A stretch of 27,634 nucleotides of DNA, taken from a virus. The first letter of the stretch is position 1, and each line of letters starts with the position of its first letter. Below, one piece after another: positions 15,533 to 24,663 of this stretch. The DNA lies in IMG/VR virus record IMGVR_UViG_3300030385_001834, positions 1 through 27,634 of that record; one strand, given 5' to 3'. The position numbers and the translations under genes were made by a program. The notes beneath the pieces were generated by a model. It was not told where the DNA came from, made no database searches, and saw only the letters and a list, made by a program, of their open reading frames with translations.

Positions 15533-17725
15533 ATGGCCGGTGAAGTCGATCAACTTCTGGTTCGGATCGACGCATCGACCGAAGCTTTGCGTCGTCAGCT
15601 GAAGCGTGCCGAACGGGACATTAGCGGGTTTGAGCGAAGCGCAGACCGAAATGTGGCGGCGGTTGAAGGCCGCTTCCAGCGGATGGGCGCGACCCTTTCC
15701 CGCAGCCTTGGTGGAATCGGTGTCGCCCTAGGCGGCGCGGCCATCGGACGTGAGATTCTGGGCACCATAACGCAGTTCGAGGCCCTTGATCAGCGGATCC
15801 GCACCCTCACGGGGACCACTGAGGCCTACGACGAGGCGCAGAACTACCTGCGCGAAACGTCAAACCGTCTCGCCACTGACCTCGCCGCGACCACCGATCA
15901 ATACGGCCGTCTGCTCACGCTTCAGAATTCTGGACTGATCACAAACCAGCAGGCACGCGCCTTGTTGGAAGGCTTCGCCGACGCCGCCGCCGCGACGGGC
16001 GCGGAGACCGGACAGCTTAATCAAGTCATGTATGGTCTTTCGCAGGCGCTCTCCTCTGGCACGGTGCGGGCGGAAGAATTTAACCAGGTAACCGAGCCGA
16101 TGCCGGGCCTCCTCCAAGCTATGGAGCGGGCCGCGGGGCTGTCGGCGGGTGGCCTGCGGAAATTGGTGAACGAGGGGGAAGTCACGTCCGAAATGTTCGG
16201 GCGCATCATGGTCGCCGCCCTCCAGGAGTTCGCGGGAGAAGCCGAGAAGCGCGCCGATACCATCGGCGGCAAGTGGCAAATTCTCAACAATCGGTGGACT
16301 GACCTGCAGCGCAGTCTCGCGCAGCCGGTCACTGATGTCCTCGCCCCGATCCTCGGCACGGCGACCGAGCTTCTGGCGAAGATGGACCCGCTGATCAAGA
16401 GCCTGATCGAGATCAACAGGGTCGCCGCGTCTGTTACGCAATTGCCTTTCAAGGCACTCGGTGAAATCGGCGAACGCACTGGTCTTCTTGCGGTCAACCC
16501 GGACGAGCGACGCGCCGACCTGACGCGCGAGCGGGCGAACCTTCTGGATACCATCCAGGCACGCGAGGCCGCAGGCGGGAAGTTCTCGGCCGACATAGTG
16601 GCTGACGCCCGTCGTCGGCTTAACGTCATCGACGCGGAACTGGAGGCACTCAAGGGCGCTGTCTACGGACCTGGGCAAGATATGGTTGGGCCAGCCCAGC
16701 CACCGGCACAGACGCTCAACCTCGGGACCATCACGATCCCAGGCGCGAAGCCCAAGCCCAATGGTCGCTCCGGAGGCACCCGCGGCAAGTCCGAAGCGGA
16801 GAAGGCGGCCGACGAGGCAAAACGCGCCGCGGAGCGCGAGGCCGAAGCGATCAGGAGCGTTACCGATGCGCTCGCGTTCGAACAGGAGCAAATCACCCGC
16901 ACAGCGCGCGAGCAGGAAATCTATAACCAGCTGCGCGCGGCCGGCATCGACACAAACCACGAGGCAGCCGCCGGCATCATCGATCTTGCCGGCAAGGTCT
17001 ACGATCTCGAAAAGGCGTCGCAGGACCTCAACGACCTGATCCAGGACGATCCAGACGGCATCTTCGGCATGGCCCCGAAGAAGGTCGATGAGGTGACGAG
17101 TTCGGTGGGGCAGCTTGGTCAGGCGATGCTTGGCGGGCTGCAGCACGCGCTCGTCTCCGTCGGTGGCAACTTCAAGAACCTGGAGCAGGTCGCGGTCGCG
17201 GCGATCTCGCACATCATCACGGAACTGATCCGCATGCAGCAGACGGCGGAGGCTGCCGGGAAGTCTGGGCCGCTGTCGAACCTGTTCGGAGGTGGCGGTG
17301 GTGGTGGCGGTGACATATTCGGCACGATCGTTTCCGGCATCTCCGGTTTCTTCGGCGGTGGCGGAGCGACGCTCGGGCCAACCGTAGCCGGCGCGTCAGC
17401 CGCGGGCATCCCCGGCGGCGGCTTCGCGAGTGGTGGGCGTCCGCCTGTCGGGATTGCGTCTCTGGTCGGCGAGCATGGGCCGGAAGTGTTCGTGCCCGAC
17501 GTGGCCGGCACCGTCGTCCCGAACTTCGCGATCAAGCCGCAGGGCAGTGGGGGCGGCATGCAGCAGGTCCACCTCAGCGTAGCGCTCTCCGACGACCTTG
17601 ATGCGCGCATGGACACCAGGGCGGAGAACGTCTCGATGCGAGTCGTCCGCCAGCAGTCCCCAAAGATCGTCAGCGAGTCCGTCGCCGCCACCCGCGCATC
17701 CGCCTCGGAGTACCCCATCCGATGA
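15533..17725 (+). CDS. Tape measure protein
   Basis: The 730-aa protein should set tail length and be ejected with DNA. Residues ~1-50 are a charged coiled coil. A hydrophobic Gly/Ala segment (LGGIGVALGGAAIG) lies near 58-70. Residues ~85-270 match the tape-measure N-terminal domain (QRIRTLTGTTEAYDEA, GLITNQQARALLEGFADAA, EFNQVTEPMPGLLQAMERAAG). A long Ala/Glu coiled coil follows, then a Gly-rich C-terminal part with ASLVGEHGPEVFVPDVAG. At about 1.5 angstrom per helical residue this predicts a tail near 110 nm, which is inference. GAGGGG precedes ATG 15533. It ends in EYPIR, as does the next ORF. Confidence 0.93.
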   Translation: MAGEVDQLLVRIDASTEALRRQLKRAERDISGFERSADRNVAAVEGRFQRMGATLSRSLGGIGVALGGAAIGREILGTITQFEALDQRIRTLTGTTEAYDEAQNYLRETSNRLATDLAATTDQYGRLLTLQNSGLITNQQARALLEGFADAAAATGAETGQLNQVMYGLSQALSSGTVRAEEFNQVTEPMPGLLQAMERAAGLSAGGLRKLVNEGEVTSEMFGRIMVAALQEFAGEAEKRADTIGGKWQILNNRWTDLQRSLAQPVTDVLAPILGTATELLAKMDPLIKSLIEINRVAASVTQLPFKALGEIGERTGLLAVNPDERRADLTRERANLLDTIQAREAAGGKFSADIVADARRRLNVIDAELEALKGAVYGPGQDMVGPAQPPAQTLNLGTITIPGAKPKPNGRSGGTRGKSEAEKAADEAKRAAEREAEAIRSVTDALAFEQEQITRTAREQEIYNQLRAAGIDTNHEAAAGIIDLAGKVYDLEKASQDLNDLIQDDPDGIFGMAPKKVDEVTSSVGQLGQAMLGGLQHALVSVGGNFKNLEQVAVAAISHIITELIRMQQTAEAAGKSGPLSNLFGGGGGGGGDIFGTIVSGISGFFGGGGATLGPTVAGASAAGIPGGGFASGGRPPVGIASLVGEHGPEVFVPDVAGTVVPNFAIKPQGSGGGMQQVHLSVALSDDLDARMDTRAENVSMRVVRQQSPKIVSESVAATRASASEYPIR

Positions 17726-17880
17726 CCGACGAAACCATCCGCGCGCTTCTGGCCCGCATCGAGACGCTGGAGAAGACGGTCGAGCATCTTCGGCAGGAGG
17801 TGCGGGCGGATCGTCCCCGCGTCATTCACGACGCCGTCTGCGCCTCGCGCACTGCCTGGCGTGAATACCCGATCCGATGA
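17722..17880 (+). CDS. 52-aa coiled-coil ORF after tape measure
   Basis: This short gene is fixed by overlaps at both ends: its ATG overlaps the tape-measure stop (ATGA) and its stop overlaps the next gene's ATG (ATGA). Residues ~5-30 (ALLARIETLEKTVEHLRQEVRAD) form a strong heptad-like helix. The C terminus, EYPIR followed by the stop, repeats the last residues of the tape measure protein, and the underlying 18 nt differ at only two positions. Function unknown. It may be a tail-tip helper sharing a docking tail with the tape measure, or the trace of a short duplication. Confidence 0.7.
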   Translation: MTDETIRALLARIETLEKTVEHLRQEVRADRPRVIHDAVCASRTAWREYPIR

Positions 17881-18635
17881 GCATCAACGTCTACGCCATG
17901 CCTCCGGTGCCTATCACGGGCTCGGAGTGGACGGAGATTGCGCCGGTCCAGAGCAGCCGGTCCTACTACGGCAAGGACTACACGTCCGCTTTCGGCCGCA
18001 CGCGGCGCCATGTGTCGCTCCAGATCGCGGCGCTTGGGCGCGGCGGGAACATGGGCGCCGGCTACGTCGAGATGCTGAAGCGCTTCCTGGCGGGCATCCA
18101 TGCGGTCCGGCTGAACAGCCTGCCCATCAACTGGCACCTCGATGCAATCCGGGACCGGGCGCGGCTGGAAAGCCTGCCGCTGGTGTGGACATCAGGCGGC
18201 GAGGAGCTGACTTGGACCATGCCGCCGGAAGCGCTGATCTGGTACAGCGGCGTCCCGCTTACGGGGGTCATCGGCACGTCGGGCGGGTGGAACATCGTCA
18301 CCGTGTCGGGGCTGCCGCCCAACTCTCTGGTGGCCCGTCCGGGCGACTTCGTCAAGGTGCAGGAGGATGCGGCCGACACGACGGGCTCGACGGCTCAGGT
18401 CGTGGCGCCCGCCTATTCGAATGCGTCCGGCGTCGCGGTTATTCGCCTGTTCTCGGCGCTGGCGTACGGCGGGATTATCACCCTCAACGCGAGCGACACC
18501 GGGGTGTTCAAGCCGGTGGGGGACTATCCCCGGAGCATGCAGCCGGTGGGTGCCAACTGGTACTACGACTGGTCGTTCCGTGAGGTCTTCGCGGATGATG
18601 TCGGCGGCTTCGTGGAGGTCGACCCTTGGTCCTGA
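17877..18635 (+). CDS. Distal tail-like protein
   Basis: The 252-aa product follows the tape measure, where distal tail or baseplate-hub proteins are encoded. It has no motif I can name with certainty. Visible segments are SEWTEIAPVQSSRSYYGKDY, RRHVSLQIAALGRGGNMGAGYVEMLKRFL, and AVRLNSLPINWHL, then a beta-rich region with a C-terminal NWYYDWSFREVF that could mirror a Dit-type fold. The start at ATG 17877 is coupled to the upstream 52-aa ORF, and the end overlaps the next gene by 10 nt. Role inferred mainly from order. Confidence 0.65.
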   Translation: MSINVYAMPPVPITGSEWTEIAPVQSSRSYYGKDYTSAFGRTRRHVSLQIAALGRGGNMGAGYVEMLKRFLAGIHAVRLNSLPINWHLDAIRDRARLESLPLVWTSGGEELTWTMPPEALIWYSGVPLTGVIGTSGGWNIVTVSGLPPNSLVARPGDFVKVQEDAADTTGSTAQVVAPAYSNASGVAVIRLFSALAYGGIITLNASDTGVFKPVGDYPRSMQPVGANWYYDWSFREVFADDVGGFVEVDPWS

Positions 18636-19459
18636 CCCGAAGCGTAGACACGGATCTGCTAGAGGCCCTTTCCGGGGCCTTTTTTTATCCGGTCATCCTC
18701 GTCTACCTGGACTGGCCGGAGAACGAGATCCGGCTGCACTCCGGCGTCGGTACGATCGAGTGGGGCGGCGAGGACTGGCTGGGCGTCGGCGCGTTCGGTG
18801 AGGTGCGCTTGCCGGAGGAGGCGATTGGCCTTGGTTCGCAGCCCGCGACGCTGAGCCTTGTCGGCCTGCCGGACGATCTCGACGAGCAGTTGGAAGCGCC
18901 GATCCGCAATCGGGCGGGCACGATCTACTTCGGCGCCACGACGGAGCGCGCCGGCAACGTGCTCATCGGGGAGCCGTTCTCGATCTACGACGGCTACATG
19001 GATGCCCTCACGGACAAGGTCGAGGGCTCTGACGGTAAGCTGGCCCGCCGCATCATTCTCAGCCTCGCCAGCGGCCCGTCGCAGCGATCCTATGCCGAGG
19101 TATACCACACCTACGAGGATCAGGCGCGGGCGTATCCGGGGCCGCAGCCGGTGGAGGATGTCGCCTTCGGTGACAGCCCCGATCCTACCGTCATCGACCT
19201 CGCGAACGGCGACTGGGACATCCTCGTGGAGAGCGAGGGCGGGTCCGAATGGCTGGACGTGACAACCACGGGCGGCGCCGGCTGGACCATCCCTGACGAT
19301 GGCGGCGACCCGTACGTTCGGATCCGGGTCTACGCAGACGGGCTGCTGACGACAGGGCAGAAGGCGATCCTGCTGGCCGGCGACACCATCGCCGATACCG
19401 CGGGGCGCCTGACCATCAATGCCGAGGCCGAGGGGCAAAAGCTGCGATGGCCGGAATAG
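18626..19459 (+). CDS. Tail hub/baseplate-like protein
   Basis: This 277-aa protein is a phage tail component of uncertain exact role. The N-terminal half reads PVILVYLDWPENEIRLHSGVG, GGEDWLGVGAFGEV, and PATLSLVGLPDDLDEQL, a beta-barrel-like pattern found in baseplate or hub proteins coded between tape measure and central hub genes. The middle has DGYMDALTDKVEGSDGKL. It starts at TTG 18626, with GGAGG about 9 nt upstream, and overlaps the previous stop by 10 nt. Codons 13-20 contain a hairpin plus T-run that resembles an intrinsic terminator. Confidence 0.65.
   Translation: MVLTRSVDTDLLEALSGAFFYPVILVYLDWPENEIRLHSGVGTIEWGGEDWLGVGAFGEVRLPEEAIGLGSQPATLSLVGLPDDLDEQLEAPIRNRAGTIYFGATTERAGNVLIGEPFSIYDGYMDALTDKVEGSDGKLARRIILSLASGPSQRSYAEVYHTYEDQARAYPGPQPVEDVAFGDSPDPTVIDLANGDWDILVESEGGSEWLDVTTTGGAGWTIPDDGGDPYVRIRVYADGLLTTGQKAILLAGDTIADTAGRLTINAEAEGQKLRWPE
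18663..18686 (+). terminator. Intrinsic-terminator-like hairpin inside a tail gene
   Basis: AGGCCC pairs perfectly with GGGCCT across a 6-nt loop and is followed at once by seven T residues. This is the textbook shape of a Rho-independent terminator, yet it lies 37 nt inside an open tail gene, where it encodes EALSGAFFYP. It could trim transcription of the downstream hub and fibre genes when ribosomes are not close behind polymerase. Translation of the region would normally melt it. Confidence 0.5.
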
Positions 19460-19833
19460 TCCTCGCCCGCGCGATCGATGTCATGGATCGCCCGTGGGAG
19501 TGGGGCAAGGCCGACTGCTGCACGGCGGCCTGCGACGTGTTCCGCGCCCTGCACGGCATCGACCCGATGGCATCCCTCCGTGGCCGTTACATGACGCGCA
19601 GAGAGGCGCACCGGATCATCCGGGACATGGGGGGCTTCGTGGCTATGGCGGAGACCCTGGCGGCATCTGCTGGGCTCTCTGCGGGGCATGGGGAGCCGGG
19701 GGAGATCGGCGTGGCGGAGCACGACGGCGGGCTTGCGCTGGTGATCGCCGTCGGCCCCGGCGCGTGGGCGGGCAAGACGCTTACCGGCATGACGACGGTT
19801 CCCGAGGCGTTGGAGTTCTGGCGTGCTCCGTAG
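19447..19833 (+). CDS. DUF6950-like (NlpC/P60-position) tail protein
   Basis: The 128-aa protein has PWEWGKADCCTAACDVFRALHGIDP, with Cys24 after the WGKAD motif, then LRGRYMTRREAHRII and an EPGEIGVAEHD loop with His92. A Cys in a WG-x-x-DC setting and a later His are compatible with an NlpC/P60-like fold. The gene sits where lambda K and GTA cell-wall peptidases are coded, just before the tail hub. A peptidoglycan hydrolase role at the tail tip is plausible but not shown. The ATG at 19447 overlaps the preceding gene by 13 nt; its end overlaps the next start by 11 nt. Confidence 0.7.
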   Translation: MAGIVLARAIDVMDRPWEWGKADCCTAACDVFRALHGIDPMASLRGRYMTRREAHRIIRDMGGFVAMAETLAASAGLSAGHGEPGEIGVAEHDGGLALVIAVGPGAWAGKTLTGMTTVPEALEFWRAP

Positions 19834-22036
19834 GCTTCTCGCGACCACTGCCCTGACGGCATGCCTGTGGGCGACGCCGGCCGCGGCGGACCCGATCACG
19901 ATCACGGCCCTGGCGATCAACGCAACTGCGTTCGCGACACTGAGCGCCAATGCGGTTCTGGCCGTCGGCATCGCGGTATCCATCGCGTCTGCCGTAGCCT
20001 CGTCGGTCCTGAACAAGCCGGACAAGCCGAAGGTACCGAATCTAAAGCGCGACCTCGCCATCCCGAGTAGCCGACCGCCGTACCGCTACGTCTACGGGCA
20101 CACGCGCACCTACGGCTCCCCGGCTCCGTGGCGGGTGAAGGGCCGCAACCTCTACGGCTGCCTGATCCTCAACAGCCGGCCGAGCGATGGCGGCAACCTG
20201 AAACTGTTCCTCGACAAGCGCGAGGCGACCCTTACCGGGGACATCTTCGACTTCACCGGACCGGGCGCGCTGGCTACGGCGGTCGATCCCGACCAGACTT
20301 GGGACAATAATCACGCATTCTTCTGGCTTGGGCTCGGCGACCAGACCGGACCGCCCGACGAGTTCCTGGCCGACATGCCGGACGACTTCAAGGCAACCGA
20401 TCGGTGGGAAGGCCGGACGGTCCTTTGGTGCCGCTTCAACATTGGGGACAAAGAGGACCGGCAGGAACGTTGGCCGAACGTCCCGCCGAACGTCGAGATC
20501 GAAATGGACTGGTCCTTCGTCTGGGACCCGCGCGACGAAGCGCAAGATGCCGACGACGAGTCCACATGGACCTACAGCGCGACCCAGGCGCTATGCGCGC
20601 TCGACGCTCTCCGCCGTAATCCGATCCGCCGCTACGCCCTATCGCAGTTGCACGTCTCCAGCTTTGAGGAGGGGGCGGACGTAGCAGACGAGGCTATGGC
20701 GCGGAAGTACGCGGAGACGACCGAGCCGCGGTACGAGGCCAATGGGGTGCTGGTCTGGAACGGTAACGAACTGCTGGACCAGATCACGCCGATTGCCGAG
20801 GCCGGGGCCGGGCAGTTGGTCCGCATCGGGAGTGCCATCGGCTACGCGGCCGGCGCTTGGCGCGAGCCGATTTACACGATGGACGACCTGCTGGAGGAGG
20901 GGGGCGTCGAGCTTACCCGCCTACGTCCGGGGCGTGAACTGCCGCGGGCAATCCGTGTCCAGTACATCGCGCCGGATCGTGATTGGCAGGAGGCCGAACT
21001 GCCGCTGCGAACGGTCGATGGCGCGGAGACGCTGGTCGGCGACGACGGCATCCGGGAGATCAAGCTGAACTTCTGCACGTCGCCGACGCAGGCGCAGCGT
21101 GTCCAGAAGATCGAGGCTCTGCGGGCGGCATCACAACGGCGGCTGAAATGCACGTTGCCGCCGAGCGCGATCAAGCTGGTGGCAGGCGCAAACGAGACGG
21201 GTGACTTCGCCGCCGGATTCGAACGCCTCAACCATGTCTGGCAGGTCGAGGCGATCAACCCCGGTCTCTGGACATCGGACAGTTTCCCGGACGGTGGCGT
21301 CGCCATGCGTTGCCCGGTCTCCCTCCGCGAGGAGAAGGAGTCGCATTACGCCTGGGACGCGGAAGCCGACGAGATCGAGATTATAACCGAGGAGTTCGAC
21401 GCGACGCAGGCGGGGCTTGCCGCGCCGGGCGCGATCAGCGTCACGACGGGCTCTGCCGCCGCGCTCAACGGCGAGCCGCGTATCAAGCTGGCGTTCGACC
21501 CGGCCGACGGCGACGTGGACGACTATGAGTGGCAGTACGCGGTCGATGACGAGCCCTGGATACCGGGCGGTACGCTGACCGGCGATGAGTTGGACGGGGA
21601 CAGCAAGGTCTATGCGTTCATCTCGCCGGTACAAGTCGGGGCGTCCTACGACATCCGCGTGCGCTCCCGCAGCGGCATCGCCGGGTACCGGACATCGGAT
21701 TGGGTGACGGCGAGCGACATCATCGCGACGGCGCCGGATGTGGACCTTGACCCGCCATACAACGGCAGCGCGGTCGCCGGCCCATCGGAAATCACGGTCA
21801 CGTTCACGTCCCCGAACAGCCAATACTTCGAAGGCGTCGAGTTCTGGGGCAGCGACACGAACGACGAACTCGACGCCACGCTCCTAGAAACGATCTACGG
21901 CTCGCAAAACCTAGTCTTTGAGTACACGGAAACCGGTCTCGGCACTCCGGTGACCCGCTATTACTTCGTCCGCTCCAAGGGACGTTTCAACGCCACCTCT
22001 GATTTCGCTGCCGTCGTCAGCGCCACCACCTCCTAA
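19823..22036 (+). CDS. Tail hub / tip attachment protein (gpJ-like)
   Basis: The 737-aa protein is the likely central tail hub or host-specificity protein, by size and order. It includes PYRYVYGHTRTYGSPAPWRVKGRNLYGCLILN near residue 85, a long strand-rich hub region, and a fibronectin-like C-terminal part (about 545-640 and 650-737) with repeated strand patterns. The N terminus (MLRRLLATTALTACLWATPAAADP) has the charge, hydrophobic core and small-residue end of a signal peptide, followed by another hydrophobic segment to about residue 63. Hydrophobic N termini are known in gpJ-like proteins. The start is GTG 19823, overlapping the previous gene by 11 nt; a later start cannot be excluded. Confidence 0.8.
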   Translation: MLRRLLATTALTACLWATPAAADPITITALAINATAFATLSANAVLAVGIAVSIASAVASSVLNKPDKPKVPNLKRDLAIPSSRPPYRYVYGHTRTYGSPAPWRVKGRNLYGCLILNSRPSDGGNLKLFLDKREATLTGDIFDFTGPGALATAVDPDQTWDNNHAFFWLGLGDQTGPPDEFLADMPDDFKATDRWEGRTVLWCRFNIGDKEDRQERWPNVPPNVEIEMDWSFVWDPRDEAQDADDESTWTYSATQALCALDALRRNPIRRYALSQLHVSSFEEGADVADEAMARKYAETTEPRYEANGVLVWNGNELLDQITPIAEAGAGQLVRIGSAIGYAAGAWREPIYTMDDLLEEGGVELTRLRPGRELPRAIRVQYIAPDRDWQEAELPLRTVDGAETLVGDDGIREIKLNFCTSPTQAQRVQKIEALRAASQRRLKCTLPPSAIKLVAGANETGDFAAGFERLNHVWQVEAINPGLWTSDSFPDGGVAMRCPVSLREEKESHYAWDAEADEIEIITEEFDATQAGLAAPGAISVTTGSAAALNGEPRIKLAFDPADGDVDDYEWQYAVDDEPWIPGGTLTGDELDGDSKVYAFISPVQVGASYDIRVRSRSGIAGYRTSDWVTASDIIATAPDVDLDPPYNGSAVAGPSEITVTFTSPNSQYFEGVEFWGSDTNDELDATLLETIYGSQNLVFEYTETGLGTPVTRYYFVRSKGRFNATSDFAAVVSATTS

Positions 22037-22050
22037 AGGGGCAAAGCTTC

Positions 22051-24654
22051 ATGGTTGCACCGACCTTCACGCTGCCGGTAACGGCGGCGGGCTCCGGCTA
22101 TGTGACGACGCGGGAGGATCTGGAAAGCGGCGTCCAGACGGTCGTCAACGCGCTCAACGACAAGATCGAGCCTCTCGAAAACCTCGCCGAGGGCGGCAAC
22201 GTCACGACTGCGACTTGGACGGAACTCGCGGCAATCACGGGCGTCCGCGCCAACCAGCGTGCCGACGTGCTCACTGATGCGGGGACGCACACGGACCCGG
22301 TCGTCGGCGGCGTGGTGGACAACGAGGGCATTTACGCCTGGAGCCTGTCGCCGGCCGGGTGGGAGCGGATCGGCGAACTGTCGGACGAGGCAGCCGCGGC
22401 GGAGGTGATTGCGGCGCGGGATGGGGAGGCGTCGCTTTCGGCAAAACTGGCGGCGGATGCGGCGGTCGCGGCTGCGGCAACGGCTGCCGTAAACGACCGG
22501 CTGTCTGTCCTCGTTTATCCGCAGATCATCGGCTACGAGGGCGCCCTTGCGGCGAGCGACGGCGGGCTTAGCGCGTCCACTGTCATCTACGCCGAGGTGA
22601 CCTCCGACGAAGGCGTCATTACCTCGATCGACTATTTCGGCACGGCCGTGGGCACTCTGAAGATCCGCCGCGGCCGGATCGTTGCGGGGGCGTGGACGAG
22701 CCTCGATTCCTTCACCTTCACGACGGCAACCGGCGAGCAGACTGAGACCGTCGGGGACTTCTACTTCGATGCCGGCGACGTGCTAGCGATCTATGGCGAC
22801 GGGCTGATCGAGCGCGATCTTGGGGTAACCGGATCGGCCGGCTACTACGTCATCAGCGGTGACGCGGCCAGCGGATCCGTGGGCACGCTCTTCACGAATG
22901 CCCACATCGCACTGCGTTTCAACCTGACCGTCGGGCCTATCTCCACGAACAAGCTGCGCGACCTCGCCGTGGTCGCGGACGATCTTCCTTCGATTGCGCG
23001 CCGCGATCTGGCCGTCAAGAGCGTGAGCAGCCAGACGGTTTACGGGCTCGACATCGGCGGCTCACCGACGGACCTGGGGGAAAATCTCGGCACGGGCTCA
23101 ACTGTGTGGGATCTCCGCCCGCTCGATGCCGGCGAGGTGACGCAGATCGAGGTCTACAATCGGGGGGCAAGTCCGGTCGTCGGTGCGGTCGTGCTCGGCA
23201 CGTTCTCCGATGCCCGCACGATCAGCATCTACGAGACCATTGGCTACACCTTCGCCGTCGGCCTCAATACCCTCATTCCCGGCGCGACGGGCGTACCGGA
23301 CAAGCTCTATACGAAGGAGGGGACCTATATCGGGCTGAAGGCCGATAGCGCGGGGCTGGCATACGACCTGACCGGCGACCTTCGCAGCGGCCAGTTCTAC
23401 GGCACCACGACGGGCACGACCGGCGATCTGGTGATGACCGGTCAGACCAGCGACCTGTTGCTGGCCATGGATATCGGCATCAGCCGTGTTCGCAAGCGCG
23501 GGTCGCCAATCGAAAAGGTCAAGCCGCTCTACTTCTGCGAGCAGGATTTCGCTGAGGCTGGTATCTCGCCGTTTCTGGTCACGACCGGCACGTGGACTTT
23601 CGGCGGTGATGGTTGGGCAGTGTCCGGCGGCACGGCCGGCATAGCGACACGTCTGTCGCATCGGCGGGCCATCGCCGTTCAGCATGGATTTTGCCGGGCG
23701 GATTTCCAGTTCACCGAGGCCGACCAAGTCGCGCTGTTCGGGCTCGAAACATCGCTCGCTGACATTCGCACCCTTTGCGGCATAGACATCGCGGGCAACA
23801 ACTTCATCGCGTATGCGCAGGCGGCATCGGCTGGCGCACTGTCGGCGGTGGCAACGCAGGCGCTTGCCTTCACGTTGGTTCAGGACAGGACCTATCGGAT
23901 TCAACTGGACAGCCAGGGCCGCAACCTGACTTTCACCCTGACGGATCTCACGACCGGGCAAGCGCACACCTATTCTCAGGCGGATGGCGATGTGGCGAAT
24001 CCGTCCTATCCCATCGGTCGCGGCGCCGGGCGCGTCACGATGGCGAGGCTCGGCACGGCGGGGCTCAAATTCGGGAACGTCCGGCACGGCACGCTGCAGC
24101 GCAATCCGAAGGTCGTCATCTACGGGGACAGCATCACGACCGGCTACGGCGCACCGTGGGAAGATAGCTGGCCGGGGCTGCTGACCGAAGCCCTCAGCGG
24201 CGCGGTGGCGATCAACGCGGTGGGTGGCTTTACGTCGACCAAAGGCCTCCAGCTGCTGGAGATGTCGCTCCACTATTACGACAATGCCCAGTACCTCATC
24301 ACCGCGCTCGGTACGAACGACACGGCCGCGACGGCCACGCTCGCGACGAACCTAGCGTTGTTCCACACCATCGCCACGCGCCGCGGGCTCATCCCGATCA
24401 TTGCCTGCCCCCCGCTGCGGGGTGACAGCAATACGGTGGTGCAGGATACGATCGTCCCGGCGCTGCTGGCGACCGGCTACCGTACGATCAGGTTCGACCT
24501 CGCGACGAGCGTGGGGGCGGACGGCACGACGTGGGACAGCAGCAAGTTCCTGGGGTCATCGGTCAGCCCGACCGACAACGTGCATCCGAACGCGACCGGC
24601 CACCTCGCGATGTACAACCGGATCCGCATGGATGTGCCGGAGATTTTCGAGTGA
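22051..24654 (+). CDS. Tail fibre with C-terminal SGNH/GDSL hydrolase
   Basis: The 867-aa protein is probably the receptor-binding fibre. Residues 1-150 look like an attachment and coiled-coil segment (Ala/Asp-rich helix near 120-150). The middle is beta-rich, with Thr/Gly repeats. From about 685 to the end there is a complete SGNH hydrolase: block I VIYGDSITTGYG with Ser694, block III ALGTND with Asn756, and block V TDNVHPN with Asp842 and His845. Such domains remove acyl, often acetyl, groups from polysaccharides, so it may deacetylate surface glycan during adsorption. ATG 22051 follows AAAGGGGC. It is the last gene of the tail operon and ends 9 nt before a convergent gene. Confidence 0.88.
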   Translation: MVAPTFTLPVTAAGSGYVTTREDLESGVQTVVNALNDKIEPLENLAEGGNVTTATWTELAAITGVRANQRADVLTDAGTHTDPVVGGVVDNEGIYAWSLSPAGWERIGELSDEAAAAEVIAARDGEASLSAKLAADAAVAAAATAAVNDRLSVLVYPQIIGYEGALAASDGGLSASTVIYAEVTSDEGVITSIDYFGTAVGTLKIRRGRIVAGAWTSLDSFTFTTATGEQTETVGDFYFDAGDVLAIYGDGLIERDLGVTGSAGYYVISGDAASGSVGTLFTNAHIALRFNLTVGPISTNKLRDLAVVADDLPSIARRDLAVKSVSSQTVYGLDIGGSPTDLGENLGTGSTVWDLRPLDAGEVTQIEVYNRGASPVVGAVVLGTFSDARTISIYETIGYTFAVGLNTLIPGATGVPDKLYTKEGTYIGLKADSAGLAYDLTGDLRSGQFYGTTTGTTGDLVMTGQTSDLLLAMDIGISRVRKRGSPIEKVKPLYFCEQDFAEAGISPFLVTTGTWTFGGDGWAVSGGTAGIATRLSHRRAIAVQHGFCRADFQFTEADQVALFGLETSLADIRTLCGIDIAGNNFIAYAQAASAGALSAVATQALAFTLVQDRTYRIQLDSQGRNLTFTLTDLTTGQAHTYSQADGDVANPSYPIGRGAGRVTMARLGTAGLKFGNVRHGTLQRNPKVVIYGDSITTGYGAPWEDSWPGLLTEALSGAVAINAVGGFTSTKGLQLLEMSLHYYDNAQYLITALGTNDTAATATLATNLALFHTIATRRGLIPIIACPPLRGDSNTVVQDTIVPALLATGYRTIRFDLATSVGADGTTWDSSKFLGSSVSPTDNVHPNATGHLAMYNRIRMDVPEIFE

Positions 24655-24663
24655 GCCGGCGGC

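Noticed and set aside
15860-17212. Reverse-strand frame of 450 codons opposite tape measure
   Set aside because: Shadow frame with Arg/Leu bias; the forward tape measure is clear.
23098-24273. Reverse-strand frame of 391 codons opposite the tail fibre
   Set aside because: Antisense to the SGNH domain, and its composition follows from the forward codons.
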